A DNA stretch of 64,000 nucleotides from Bostrychus sinensis. Its lineage: Eukaryota; Chordata; Actinopteri; Gobiiformes; Eleotridae. The notes beneath the pieces were generated by a model that worked only from the letters and a program-made list of their open reading frames with translations, was not told where the DNA came from and ran no database searches. The DNA is taken from NCBI GenBank assembly GCA_020698575.1, contig CM036245.1:2939609-3003608 (forward strand), read 5' to 3'. Made by a program: the position numbers and the translations under genes. The first letter of the stretch is position 1; the number at the start of each line of letters is the position of its first letter. Below are positions 20,893 through 31,300 of the stretch, piece by piece.

Positions 20893-21556
20893 TTATCTCT
20901 TTTTGGGGATGTAGACAACCGGATGGTCTGAAAGCAGATTGATTCTGAGTCTCAAATAGTCTGGTGTTTTAGCTTTATAGTCAATGAGAAGGTACCCAAA
21001 TGGTACACTAGCCGCATTATTAAATGCCTCCAAAAAATATTTGGTGTTTCCTGGAAACATTTGTCTGCCTAATAGTGACATTTGATATTTATCCCAAGGG
21101 TTGTTAAATAAAACCAAGTAATTTGTATTCAGACTAATTGTACGACTTGATTTGAATGAATACATTTTGAACAAAGTAGATACAACTTAAATTTCTGTGG
21201 TTTTGTTATTTGGTAAACACATTTTGCACTTCTATATTATTACTAGCATCGTTCATTAAATCATCTATAATGAGTAAATTATTTTTATCTGTGGGGAGCA
21301 ATGTGTCATCACACAGAGATTCTGGGAGCCCATTTACAAAGTTGATATCTCTTACACGTAGGAGTTGGTCATACAGAGGCTGCCAGCATGAATAAATGTA
21401 AACAATATTATCAGTGTTATGCGAAATAATGCTTGCTGCGTTTTCAATGACATCCTTGACAAAAAATGTTTTACCACAATTAGAAGGTCCACTAACCACA
21501 AGGCTAGATGGGTGTTGTAGCCTCCCATCAAATGCTTTATCCATTTTAATATCCAT
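20893..21556 (-). pseudogene. Polinton packaging ATPase
   Basis: This is an FtsK/HerA-like genome-packaging ATPase. The start is ATG 21556, or the second Met at 21544. Walker A is VSGPSNCGKTFF (about 21500-21465) and Walker B is NLLIIDDLM (about 21265). The C-terminal half reads TISLNTNYLVLFNNPWDK, LGRQMFPGN and YGYLLIDYKAKTPDYLRLR-like, ending in VYIPKKR at 20893. A stop occurs just after VFTK at 21206 and a frameshift near 21170, so it is inactive, though both domains are well conserved. The start overlaps the end of the polymerase gene (stop at 21546-21548). Confidence 0.85.
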
Positions 21557-22316
21557 AAGGAAGTGCAGTATAATCAGGCAATAATCTGCGCTTGTTATAC
21601 ACAACTTGTACTTTTTTCACAACTGTTTAATTTTTTAAGTAAAGCTTTTTCTTATCGTGCTTGATGGTGTCAGATACAGCCATCAGATGTGTCTGTGTGG
21701 TCCTATTGGCCACAAAGGATTGTACCAAGTCTTTCAATGAATCCTGGGTGACAGTCTTAGCATTCACAGGGTTGAGTGTCATCCCTTTACACTAAAATAC
21801 AGTGTTACCATTATTAGTGCGATAGGCATAACATTTTGGACCACCTGCAACAAACTCTGTGATGTTATCCTCCACCTCAGTGCTCCCATCATTTAGTTCA
21901 TCCGTTAGATCACACAGATAGGGGCTGGTGGGAGGAATCCACTCTCCAGATCTGAATGTAAAAACAATTAAACCTGTGTCACAGTATAACACTCACTGCT
22001 GCCAACTGTCCAAAAGGTTGTAAAGCATGAGTCTAGCATATGCAGTTGTCATAGCACCAACAAACACATTGACATCCCTTGCCTTGCACCCCACACCCTC
22101 AGGATGACATCACTGAACCATGGCAACATCATTGGTGATAAAACAGAACTGCTTCACATCATAATGGTCACTGTACATTAATTGTGTGAATCTGGAAGGG
22201 TCAGAGATTAATTCTACCAGTGGCAATGAGGACTTAGATGCCAGCTTTCCCCACAGGCAGTTTAAAATATACTTGTTTATTTGTCTCACAGCCTTATCAA
22301 GTGGTTGCATTGGATA
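21546..22316 (-). pseudogene. Polinton DNA polymerase B, C-terminal fragment
   Basis: This is the protein-primed family B polymerase that would replicate the element. Readable parts in order are NKYILNCLWGKLASKS (the N-x-x-WGK block, about 22270-22225), VLYCDTGLIVFTFRSG (the palm motif C region, about 21990; the usual DTDS is changed to DTGL, so the second catalytic Asp is lost), LCDLTDELNDG, ITEFVAGGPKCYAYR, and a C-terminus ending LPDYTALPYGY at the stop 21546-21548. Stops occur near 22110, 21995, 21789 and 21624. The N-terminal exonuclease and most of the palm are missing beyond 22316. Confidence 0.8.
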
Positions 22317-22331
22317 CAATGCAACCACTTG
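22298..22331. repeat. Perfect 15-bp hairpin
   Basis: Arms CAAGTGGTTGCATTG and its exact reverse complement are separated by a 4-nt loop GATA. The left arm is Polinton polymerase sequence and the right arm is a foldback copy, after which the sequence leaves the Polinton and runs into a TTTC array. Confidence 0.9.
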
Positions 22332-22343
22332 TAGTTTTCCTTT

Positions 22344-22352
22344 TCTTCCTTC

Positions 22353-22402
<50 letters not shown>
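22344..22402. repeat. (TTTC)n microsatellite
   Basis: About fourteen near-perfect TTTC/CTTT repeats lie at the edge of the Polinton remnant. Confidence 0.95.
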
Positions 22403-22403
<1 letters not shown>

Positions 22404-22846
22404 GTAATACTTGTACTTACTTGTAGTACTTGTATTTGTAGTAGTACATAGTACTCATACTTTTCCTAACATCAACATTGTCATCAACATTGCTAATGTA
22501 TGCATGTAATAAACAAAATAAAAATCATTGCCAGTGTTGGTGAGATGCAGGCTATAACCACAATTATTTGCATTAATTATCATTAATACAGTTAAGCCTT
22601 TTTTGACCTCTTTTTAATTTATCAGGAGTTGATAGTAAAAATCCTATTTTTGCCCAGTCTATAATGACTATGGGCTCAACACAGCAGGGTATGTGTGTGT
22701 TGCTTTAAAGCAAAATCAAATGTTTATTTTTTGTTTTCTGTATTGTTTTTTTTTTCTTTTTTTAATCCATGTATGGTTTGTTCTTTGTTTTTTCTATTTC
22801 AAATTGAAAACTAATAAACAGAGAAAAAAAAATTTTTTTCAACTTT
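22403..22846. other. A/T-rich spacer, nothing recognised
   Basis: There are short imperfect repeats of CTTGTA/GTAGTA near 22405-22455 and several homopolymer runs. No gene or element end is recognised. Confidence 0.4.
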
Positions 22847-22847
22847 G

Positions 22848-22945
22848 ACAAAAACAACGCAGAGTCACAGTTTGTTACTCCATCTCTATCAAGATTTTTT
22901 TTATTTTTATGGTTCAAAAATAAACCTTTACAAGCATTTTGTACA
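22848..22945 (-). pseudogene. OR 3'-end relic
   Basis: The sequence ACTTTGACAAAAACAACGCA, followed by CACAGTTTGTTACTCCATCT and ATAAACCTTTACAAGCATTT, closely matches the stop codon region and 3' flank of the OR at 35683-36636. Only the last few codons and downstream DNA remain, in the same orientation as the array. It marks a lost OR copy at the right edge of the Polinton region. Confidence 0.65.
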
Positions 22946-23230
22946 GAGAGCTACATGTAAACAAAGGCCACATTTGCCACTGACCACGATGTCCCATTTA
23001 TTTGGATTTTTTTTCTGTTTTGTGCTTCTACCCTGGGTAAGGATAGCCTGGCTGGCCAGACAAACTATTTTCTTATTCTATACAAAGAAGTTAGGCTTGT
23101 ACCCCTTCGCTTACATTTTGTTTCTGTGGATGGAACAGTGACAGGTGGATTAACGATTCCTGTTCATCTTTATGTATGATGGCTCTGGCATCCGACAAAA
23201 ATAACTGGCGGCTGCATCTGTAACAGTTTT

Positions 23231-23532
23231 AATTCCTCTAAGTGTTTTAATGGATCTAAACAGATGCGGCAGAAGGCTCTCAGCACCTGTACGCCTCACC
23301 TCTGCTCATTCATAAACTTTACTTTAGGATTTTTTTTTTGACATTTTTCAGACCAGATTTGACCTGAGCCATCTGCCACAGATGCTGAGAATAGTTTTAT
23401 CGTTATATCATCTCACCTGTCAGCCTCTGTTCAACACACTCATGTACGGCCTGAACCTGTCCAAACTCATAAATGTGTGTAAAAGTTTATTATTGAAGCC
23501 TTTAAATAAAGAAACTATTGAGATGAGCTGAC
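23231..23532 (+). pseudogene. OR C-terminal relic on the plus strand
   Basis: This is the only plus-strand OR sequence in the window. It covers TM6 to the C-terminus: RQKALSTCTPHLCS, TRFDLSHLPQMLRIV and LFNTLMYGLNLSKL-like, ending KETIEMS and a stop as in the OR at 31023. A T-run near 23332 and a deletion break the frame. Together with its 3' flank it forms an inverted copy of 30768-31300. Confidence 0.85.
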
Positions 23533-23806
23533 AAACCTCGTCTTTGTTTCATTGTAAACAAACAGTGCTGCAGTACAGGAAAAAAAAACAGTTGTGGTAT
23601 TTATTGTTCTGCTGTATCAAAGTAACTGAGTGACTTGCAGGGGGCGGCCCATGTTCAGGGTCTGGTTCTGGGTTCTCTGGTGAACTTCTTATGTCCAGGT
23701 CTTTCCCATCGACACCAAGTCCAGCCTGAAAAGACAACGTTGGCCTCCTTCCCACAGACCTCTCAGTCACAGCCAGCGCCGTCAGCGGTGGGTGCCCAAA
23801 CAGGAA
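23245..23806 (+). repeat. Inverted duplication, left arm
   Basis: The OR 3' end and about 260 bp of downstream DNA (including ACTGCAGCACTGTTTG and GGCCGCCCCCTGC in the other orientation) are repeated in reverse at 30768-31300. The arms are about 7 kb apart and bracket a Rex3, a hAT and the intact OR. Confidence 0.8.
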
Positions 23807-23830
23807 GTCTCACTGAGATTGAAATCTCAT

Positions 23831-24393
23831 TTACAAGAGAGTCCTGAGTACAAAGCAGATAAAATGCATAAATATTTAAAAGACATACACTTCATACAAG
23901 CCAAAACACAATAAACAACACTTAGACATAAGAGTTACAACAGTCAGATAAAACAGAGGTCACAAGTGTTTTATCCCTCCTACAGCTGTAACTTTTTAGT
24001 CTCACCTTTTGCCCTAAGCACAAAAAAATGCACCAATAAAGACTGCCATAGAAAAATTATCTAATAGTCATAGTTTTTTCATGGTTACAATTATTAACTT
24101 CAGTCCTCATCATACACAGCAAAAAATAATTCTGTTTATATAATTTAACCCCTTAAATGCTAGTTTTTGTGATTAAAAGTTGATTTCAAATTATGCCAAA
24201 AATCACAAACAAATGTTTTTTTTTCCTTTCTGTAAATGCAAATTAGAATTTTTTGTGTTGGATATTCAGAGCTGGGGAGTGTCAAAAATTGGCATCGTGA
24301 TTGTTTTTATTGGATTTTAAATTTTTGTGAAGTGGCAGAAGAAATACATTATACTTTATACAAACACTAATGTGGCCATCTCCAAATGTATAC
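23831..24393. other. A/T-rich spacer, nothing recognised
   Basis: Short low-complexity stretches only. No recognised gene or element end. Confidence 0.4.
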
Positions 24394-25895
24394 CATCCAT
24401 CCATCTTCTTCCGCTTTATCCGGGACCGGGTCGCGGAGGCAGCAGTCTAAGCAGAGATGCCCAGACTTCCCTCTCCACAGACACTTCCTCCAGCTCTACC
24501 AGTGGGACCCAGGCAAAGAGACATAGTCCCTCCAGCGTGTCCTAGGTCTTCCCCGGGGCCTCCTCCCTGTGGGACATGAACACCTCCCCAGGGAGGCGTC
24601 CAGGAGGCATCCGGAACAGATGCCCGAGCCACCTCAGCTGGCTCCTCTCGATGTGGAGGAGCAGCGGCTCTACTCCGAGCTCCTCCCGGGTGACAGAGCT
24701 CCTCACCCTATCTCTAAGGAAGCGCCCAGCCACCCTGCGGAGGAAACTCATTTCGGCTGCTTGTATCCGGGATCTTGTCCTTTCGGTCATGACCCAAAGC
24801 TCATGACCATAGGTGAGAGTAGGAACGTAGATCGACCGGTAAATCGAGAGTTTCGCCTTTCGGCTCAGCTCCTTCTTTACCACAACAGACCGATACAACG
24901 ACCGCATTACTGCAGACGCTGCACCGATCCATCTGTCAATCTCACGGTCCATCCTTCCCTCACTGAGAACAACACCTGAGATACTTGAACTCCTCCACCT
25001 GAGGCAGGAGCTCTCTCCCAACCTGGAGAGGGCAAGCCACCTTTTTCCGGTCAAGAACCATGGCCTCAGACTTTGAGGTGCTGATTCTCATCCCAGCTGC
25101 TTCACACACGGCTGCAAACCGCCCCAGTGCACACTGAAGGTCCTGGTTTGAGGAAGCCAAAAGGACAACATCATCCGCAAAAAGCAGACATGAAATCCTG
25201 TGGTTCCCAAACCTGACACCCTCCGGCCCCTGGCTGTGCCTAGAAATTCTGTCCATGAAAATAATGAACAGAACCAGTGACAAAGGGCAGCCCTGCTGGA
25301 GTCCAACATGCACTGGGAACAGCTCTGACTTACAACCGGCAATGTGGACCAAGCTCCTGCTCCGGCCATACAGGGACCGGACAGCCCTTAGCAAAGGGCC
25401 CCGGACCCCATACTCCCAGAGCACCCCCCACAGGACACTACGAGGGACACGGTCAAACACTTTCTCCAAATCCACAAAACACATGTGGACTGGATGGGCG
25501 AACTCCCATGAACCCTCGAGCACCCGATAGAGGGAGTAGAGCTGGTCCACTGTTCCACGGCCAGGACGAAAACCACATTGTTCCGCCTGAATCCGAGGTT
25601 CGACTATCGGCCGAATTCTCCTCTCCAGTCCCTGGAATAGACTTTCCCGGGGAGGCTGAGGAGTGTGATCCCTCTATAGTTGGAACACACTCTCCGGTCC
25701 CCCTTCTTAAAAAGAGGGACCACCACCCCGGTCTGCCAGTCCAGAGGTTCTGTCTCCGACTGCCACGCGATGTTGCAGAGACGTGTCAGCCACAACAGCC
25801 CCGCAACATCCAGAGACTTGAGGTACTCAGGACGGATCTCATCCACCCCCGGAGCCTTGCAACCGAGGAGCTTTCCAACCACCTCAGTGACTTCA
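24394..25895 (-). mobile_element. Rex3 LINE, 5'-truncated, antisense
   Basis: The 3' end is at the left (ATCCATCCATCTTCTTCCGC, the reverse of the GATGGATG tail) and the 5' truncation is near 25895. It encodes most of the reverse transcriptase and C-terminal region: PGVDEIRPEYLKSLD, VVVPLFKKGDRRVCSNYRG, VDLEKVFDRVPRSV, LQQGCPLSLVLF, LLFADDVVLLAS, MRISTSKSEAMVLDRKK and LTYGHELWVMTE. Frameshifts near 25610, 24965 and 24690 inactivate it. No clear target duplication was found. Confidence 0.85.
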
Positions 25896-26326
25896 GGACA
25901 CCAAAGCTTATGTTCATTTTGAATGAAATGTCGAATCCAAACAATCACATAAAGTCCACAAACAATCCAAAACACGAGAACAAAGACAGGGGAAACCTGG
26001 AAAAAACTTACATGTCTAAGATAGTCTAAAAATCATTTTTTTTGATGAGTAAGGTTTTTATAAAGAAGCTTTTTTAAAAATGAGACATGGCTGTATTTTA
26101 ATTGACTTTATTTTTAATTTTTAAAAGCAGGTTTCATTTTTGAGGGAATACATTTAAACATCTTCCTCTATTTTTATTTTTCTACTGGACTAAAACAATT
26201 TTGATGTTGCACCTCAGGGCCACCGTAGTTTTCAGCCTGGCTGCAGACTGCAGGGCTGTGAGCTCGGTCACTGGGAAACAGCAGTAAATAAACACTTCTG
26301 CTGCTGTTTCCAATGCAGCACTGTTT
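25896..26326. other. Spacer left of a hAT insertion
   Basis: No gene. The last bases (GCAGCACTGTTTGTTT) match the pre-insertion sequence near 31000. Confidence 0.45.
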
Positions 26327-26334
26327 GTTTAAAC

Positions 26335-27334
26335 CAAACAAACGGCCCGCGGGCCAAATGTGGCCTGCAGGATCATTTCTTATGGCCTGCAAGATAATTT
26401 TCAATTTATATTAATAACGTTCCAGCGTCCCAGCCTGAACTCCATCTCCCACTGCACCTCCCTCACTGTTTCAGCGAGCGGCAGAGGCAGAGGACATTTA
26501 AATTTTCTACTAAAGACAAAGAGGAGTCAGTGACAGTGGGGCAGTCTGTAAACACCCTAACTGTGTTTGTTGAGCTCATGTGGTAGGAATAACAACTCTA
26601 ACCCACAGCAGTGGAGCATCACCTGAACAAACTCCGTCTCCAAAAACAGAAGCTAGAGACAGCAGCAGTTTAACCGGAGCCTCACGCTGTGTCAGCAAAA
26701 CCAAGTTCTCAGCAGAAGAGTTGTCTGAGTTCATTTACAGCACTGCCCTCCGTCACTTTCCCCGCTCTCTGTCGCTGCTCTGATGCTCTCATTAACACAG
26801 CAAACAGAGCTAAATCTGCTCACACTGTGTCCTGCAGAGGACAGAGAGGGGGACAGTGGACAGCTCAGTAAAAGTAAAGCAGGCCTACAGTACGTGTTTG
26901 TGTGGAGGAGCTGACTCTGCAGGTTTAAAGTTGTGCTGAGCTAAAGGGACATGGCCTGCACCAAATTTTTTCTCTGCTGTAGCACATTCACTGTAAAACC
27001 CTGCTGAAAACTCCTGTCTTATATGAGGAGTTAGGAAACTGTGGCAATAAATAATACTTAATGAATAAATAATAGGTCAGTGTGAGTCTGTGGCCTGTTT
27101 GCTATTTGTTGAGTTCTAACTTCTGATTTAAAACAAAATTACCAAGCTCCTTAAAACTACCCCTGCAGTTCTGTGGGGAAGTATTATTCTGTGTTAAAAA
27201 GCCACTGCAGCCTGACTGAGAACAAAAATACAGTAGGCTGGCTTTATAATTTATACAATCCACTTTTATTCAGCCCGTGACCAAGACTGGTTTTCTAATT
27301 TTGTCCCCAGCTCTGATTGAGTTTGACAGCCCTG
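26335..27334. mobile_element. hAT-type element, 1,000 bp, with empty site in the window
   Basis: The right end reads GAGTTTGACAGCCCTG, and the left part starts CAAACAAACGGCCCGCGGGC then CAAATGTGGCC, a familiar hAT terminal sequence with a few changed end bases. It is flanked by GTTTAAAC (26327-26334) and GTTTAAAA (27335-27342), an 8-bp target duplication differing at one base. The paralogous locus near 30995-31015 has the same flanks (GCAGCACTGTTTGTTT and ATGAAGCAAAGACG) joined without the element, which defines both boundaries independently. There is no transposase frame. Confidence 0.8.
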
Positions 27335-27362
27335 GTTTAAAATGAAGCAAAGACGAGGTTTG

Positions 27363-28316
27363 TCACTTCATCTCAATAGTTTCTTTATTTAAAGGCTTCA
27401 ACAATAAACTTTTACACACATTTCTGAGTTTGGACAGGTTCAGGCCATACATGAGTGTGTTGAACAGAGGCTGGCAGGTGAGATGATACAATGATAAAAC
27501 TATTCTCAGCATCTGTGGCAGATGGCTCAGATCAAATCTGGTCTGAAGAATGTCAAAAAAACCTCCTAAAGTAAAGTTTATGAGTGAGCAGAGGTGAGGC
27601 GTACAGGTGCTGAGAGCCTTCTGCCGCGTCTGTTTAGATCCATTAAAACACACTCTGAGAATCTGGATATATGTGAAAAATATGATGCTTAGAGGAATTA
27701 AAACTGTGACAGATGCAGCCACCATATCGTACCAGTTGTTCACAGTTGTGTCGAAGCAGGAGAGTTTAACAATGTAGAAGCTATCACAGTAAACTTTATC
27801 AATTACATTTCCACAGAGCTGCAAAAAGGACGTGAGAAGTATTGCAATGAAAACTGCCATAACGGGAGGCAGCCAGATCAAAATGATGAGAAAAGTCACT
27901 TTGTTTGAGTTCATGCGAGTGTTGTACTGCAGAGGGAAGCAGATGGCCACGTATCTGTCGTACGACATGACAGCAAGGTTTGAGAAACTCACACCTCCAT
28001 AAGAATAAAGACAGAATATCTGAAGAAGACACAGAGAATAGGAAACAGTGTGGACGTCTTTGAGAATTTGGACTAAAAGAAACGGGAATAATGCAGTGCT
28101 GCCATAAATCTCATTGATGAATAAACTACAGAGAAAGATGTACATAGGTTCGTGTAGAGTTCTATTCAAACAGATGACGACGATGAGAAGCAGGTTGGAC
28201 AACACTATCAGAGCATACACAGACATTAGGATGAGAAAATACAGCCATCTCAAAGGCCCAGTGTCAAAGTAGGCTCCCAGAGTGAAATAGGAAACCTGAC
28301 TGGAGTTTGTCATCAT
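27363..28316 (-). CDS. Olfactory receptor, intact, 317 aa
   Basis: This is a seven-transmembrane odorant receptor, presumably at the ciliary membrane of olfactory neurons and coupled to the olfactory G protein. It is a single open frame from ATG 28316 (a second Met follows at 28313), the usual single coding exon and length for an OR. Landmarks are the NSS glycosylation site, TM1 LRWLYFLILMSVYALIVL, LHEPMYIFLC, a TM3 Cys in YSLCLLQIFCLYSYGG, MSYDRYVAICFPLQY, EC2 cysteines in QLCGNVIDKVYCDSFY, KALSTCTPHLC in TM6, LFNTLMYGLNLSKL in TM7 and a basic C-tail ending TIEMK. It belongs to the same family as the gene at 35683-36636. A partial upstream conserved block lies at 29167-29292. It is one of two undamaged ORs here and a good candidate for a functional gene; ligand unknown. 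Confidence 0.95.
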   Translation of the reverse strand: MMTNSSQVSYFTLGAYFDTGPLRWLYFLILMSVYALIVLSNLLLIVVICLNRTLHEPMYIFLCSLFINEIYGSTALFPFLLVQILKDVHTVSYSLCLLQIFCLYSYGGVSFSNLAVMSYDRYVAICFPLQYNTRMNSNKVTFLIILIWLPPVMAVFIAILLTSFLQLCGNVIDKVYCDSFYIVKLSCFDTTVNNWYDMVAASVTVLIPLSIIFFTYIQILRVCFNGSKQTRQKALSTCTPHLCSLINFTLGGFFDILQTRFDLSHLPQMLRIVLSLYHLTCQPLFNTLMYGLNLSKLRNVCKSLLLKPLNKETIEMK

Positions 28317-29166
28317 CCTGCTTTTGGTTTGGAAAGACTAAACCATTCACAACGACAGCTCAGACAAGAATTTAAACAGAAACAGCAACAATTGTTCACT
28401 TAACCGTCTGCCTACAACTGTTTTAATTGTTCTAATATTCCATGCAATCAAAAATGCACATCTGGTTTATTTAAAAATGTATGGATGGCTCAGTTTGAGA
28501 AGCTCTCAGTTCAGTTTCTGTTTACATCCAACCAGTCATGTAGGAAATGTCCAAAGTGAGTTGAAAAAAGTTTAACAAAACTAGAATAAACTAGAAGTAA
28601 ACATTGAAAAGAAAAGAAAAACAATGCTGCAAAGTAGGTTCAGTGTAAAATATAAACCATGCCTAGTCTTTCATCACCTTTAGTTTTATTTGATAACAGA
28701 GCATTAAAATGTTGACTCATTCAAACCAGATTAAACTCAGATTATTTTTGTCATGAAAAATAATGTTGTGATGTTTTGGGAGATCTCAATCGTCCAGTAA
28801 AAAGTCACAAGCTTTAGATCATGTTACGTATTTCAAATGGAACAAAGTTTTAGTTATTCTCACATTGTTTGAGTAAAAGTCGAGTAAACAGCGTCAGTAC
28901 AAAGCAGGTTAGAAGCTGAGTGTATGGAAGTAGATGGACTGGAAAAAGGTGAATCTGATCAGCAACAAGAGACAAAATAAAACAGGATTAAGACATTTTT
29001 AAATTCTTATATAATCTTATTTATGCAGGACTATAAAAACTGCCAAAGAAATCTCAAATCCATGGCTTAAGTGAGTGAGATTAGATTTTTGATGTCCAGT
29101 CAGATTTTGCATCAGTTCAAACATTTAACTTCAGTAGAAAATCTATTTAATATTAAGACTCTGAAG
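28317..29166. other. OR upstream spacer
   Basis: A/T-rich with no second gene. It is expected to hold the promoter of the OR starting at 28316, but I cannot point to a specific TATA box or transcription start. Confidence 0.4.
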
Positions 29167-29292
29167 GTAAACCCTGCTGTAGCTGGAGTTAGTGGGGAGT
29201 AGAATGGCAGCAGAGTTGCAGCAGTGGAGAGGCTCCTGGTGCCTCTGAAAGGCCCCACACAAACAGGGCTTTATCATACTGTGGCCCTCCTC
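29167..29292 (-). promoter_or_regulatory. OR upstream conserved block, copy 2 (partial)
   Basis: AACCCTGCTGTAGCTGGAGT, then GCAGCAGTGGAGAGGCTCCT and CACACAAACAGGGCTTTATC, match the block found at 6121 and 37650. It lies about 850 bp 5' of the OR at 27363-28316 and is shortened on its right side. Confidence 0.5.
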
Positions 29293-29412
29293 TGGGACTC
29301 ACACTGACAACAGCACAATTCTAAAAATAAAGACGTCACTGTGGAGGAAGGAACAGGAGTTTGTTGTGGACCAGAACCAGTCTCTGAGACTCTGAGACTT
29401 TTTTTTTTTTTG

Positions 29413-29565
29413 ATAATGGAACGGTGGCCCAGGAGTTCCAGCGGGGCACCCATGAACTGGAGGGAGGTGGTTCAAACGTCTGCTCTGAGCCAGAGCAGTG
29501 TTGTTGTTTGTTTGGGCGAGACTCTTCACCCACATTGCTCACTGCAGTCACAGTATGTGGCTGGG
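29413..29565 (+). repeat. tRNA-head SINE-like repeat
   Basis: An internal-promoter-like arrangement is visible: GGCCCAGGAGTTCC (box A-like) and GGTGGTTCAAACGTC (box B-like). TTGGGCGAGACTCTTCACCC follows, a motif shared by several fish SINEs. A T-run precedes it. The family is not assigned. Confidence 0.5.
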
Positions 29566-30767
29566 TGGAACAAGAAGGGCACCCATTGAAAAAACTTGCT
29601 AAATCTCTGTGCGATTGTTCTCCTGTGGCAAAAAGAAGCAGCCAAAAATCAGGTAACAGGTCCCAGGTGACAGGTCAGAGCCAGAGTTAGTCAGAAGATC
29701 TTGAGAATTAAGTGTGGTGGGAGGGTGTTTTTAAATAAATAAATCTGAATTAACAAAACCAACAACACCACCCGGGGATAAGGCCCTGGGACCAACATGA
29801 CTGTACAAAAAGAAAAAAGAAAAAGGCCGTACCAGGTCTGGACATCAAAAAGAGAGAACATGAAGCAAAGTACAATGATCAAAAGTACATTTTTGTTTAA
29901 CAAAATCAGTAAAAATTCTATAGGCCTATAGGAATTAATAAAATACAATAAGCATCTGTATTCTGCACGCATGCGGGCAGCAGGAGGAGGGGGAGAGCCA
30001 CAATGAACCACGGCTGGTCCCAGCAATGGCCCAGGAGCTAAAGAAATTTAGATTTGGATCAGCCCTGGCATAAAGCCCAAAGTGAAAGCTAGACAACGAG
30101 CTGACTCACCGAGGTCACGAGGCCCTGATCCACGACGCGCGCCCGACAGCACGCACTCACCGGAGGGAAGAGAGGAAGCTGCACAACAGCCACGGCTAGC
30201 CACAACAGCAGCCACAGATCCGAGGCATCATCCTGGTCAGTGGAACTGCAAAAGCTCATACAATGTGCGGAGGGAAAGCAATAAACTTTCCAGGTAGCAA
30301 AGAATCCAAACCGTGCTTGTTAAAGACAACGTGGTACAAACAGTTTAGCCATGTGGCACACTACATGCCGCCGCCAACACCAAGGCCACTGGAGATTGGT
30401 ACCGGTAAGCATGGACCACCCATGCTGCTTTATAGGCTCGGAAGTGCCACTCGTCAATCACCTCACAGGTGTGCAGCACCGACATGCCACATAAGTTCAC
30501 CCAGCCTCCAGAACTTCCAGGGGGACTCACTCTGCAGTTACTGGGGCTCTCCACCGGAGACCGGGGAGTCCACTCACTGTCCTGGGGTGGCATGTGTGTG
30601 AAGTGACCAGAATAAAATGTGAGGAAGTGTCTGGGGAGAAGATTTAGGAGTCACTGTTGTGGCCCATGTGTGTGCTGAAGTTCTCTAGTCAAAAAAACAA
30701 CTGAGTCCCTGCTTGGACCACTCCTCTGGGTGCCATTGACCGCTGCCGCAATCGCACGGCACCCACC
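29566..30767. other. Spacer, nothing firmly recognised
   Basis: Frames on both strands (for example 30345-30593 minus) have no domain I recognise. GC-rich stretches near 30090-30200 and 30360-30600 differ from the A/T-rich surroundings and may be an unclassified repeat. Confidence 0.35.
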
Positions 30768-31300
30768 GCTGACGGCGCTGGCTGTGACTGAGAGGTCTGT
30801 GGGAAGGAGGCCAACGTTGTCTTTTCAGGCTGGACTTGGTGTCGATGGGAAAGACCTGGACATAAGAAGCTCACCAGAGAACCCAGAACCAGACCCTGAA
30901 CATGGGCCGCCCCCTGCGAATCATTCAGTCACATTGATACAGCAGAACAATAAATACCACAACTGTTTTTTTTTCCTGTACTGCAGCACTGTTTGTTTAC
31001 AATGAAGCAAAGACGAGGTTTGTCAGCTCATCTCAATAGTTTCTTTATTTAAAGGCTTCAATAATAAGCTTTTACACACATTTCTGAGTTTGGACAGGTT
31101 CAGGCCGTACATGAGTGTGTTGAACAGAGGCTGACAGGTGAGATGATACAATGATAAAACTATTCTCAGCATCTGTGGCAGATGGCTCAGATCAAATCTG
31201 GTCTGAAGAATGTCAAAAAAACCTCCTAAAGTAAAGTTTATGAGTGAGCAGAGGTGAGGCGTACAGGTGCTGAGAGCCTTCTGCCGCATCTGTTTAGATC
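30768..31300 (-). repeat. Inverted duplication, right arm
   Basis: This is the reverse-complement partner of 23245-23806. It covers the 3' end of the OR pseudogene at 31023 and its downstream flank. It also provides the empty-site sequence for the hAT at 26335-27334. Confidence 0.8.

Larger units (their letters stand above)
16089..22330. mobile_element. Polinton/Maverick remnant
   Basis: This is a self-synthesising DNA transposon related to double-jelly-roll DNA viruses, here about 6.2 kb (less 774 bp of a later insertion) of an element normally 15-20 kb. On plus, in order: integrase, penton-like minor capsid protein, basic core peptide, major capsid protein, cysteine protease. On minus, reading inward from the right: DNA polymerase B C-terminus, packaging ATPase, and two small conserved proteins. 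Convergent morphogenesis and replication blocks fit known Polinton layouts. Every large gene has stops, frameshifts or deletions, so it is inactive. Terminal inverted repeats and the 6-bp target duplication were not found; the right edge stops at a hairpin and a TTTC microsatellite near 22300-22400. Confidence 0.85.

Noticed and set aside
26250..26275. Left hAT end at CAGGGCTGTGAGC
   Set aside because: The empty-site comparison places the left boundary at 26335, so this resemblance is coincidental.
30345..30601. GC-rich frames as a possible host exon
   Set aside because: Open on both strands, no recognisable motif and no splice-site pair; more likely an unclassified repeat.
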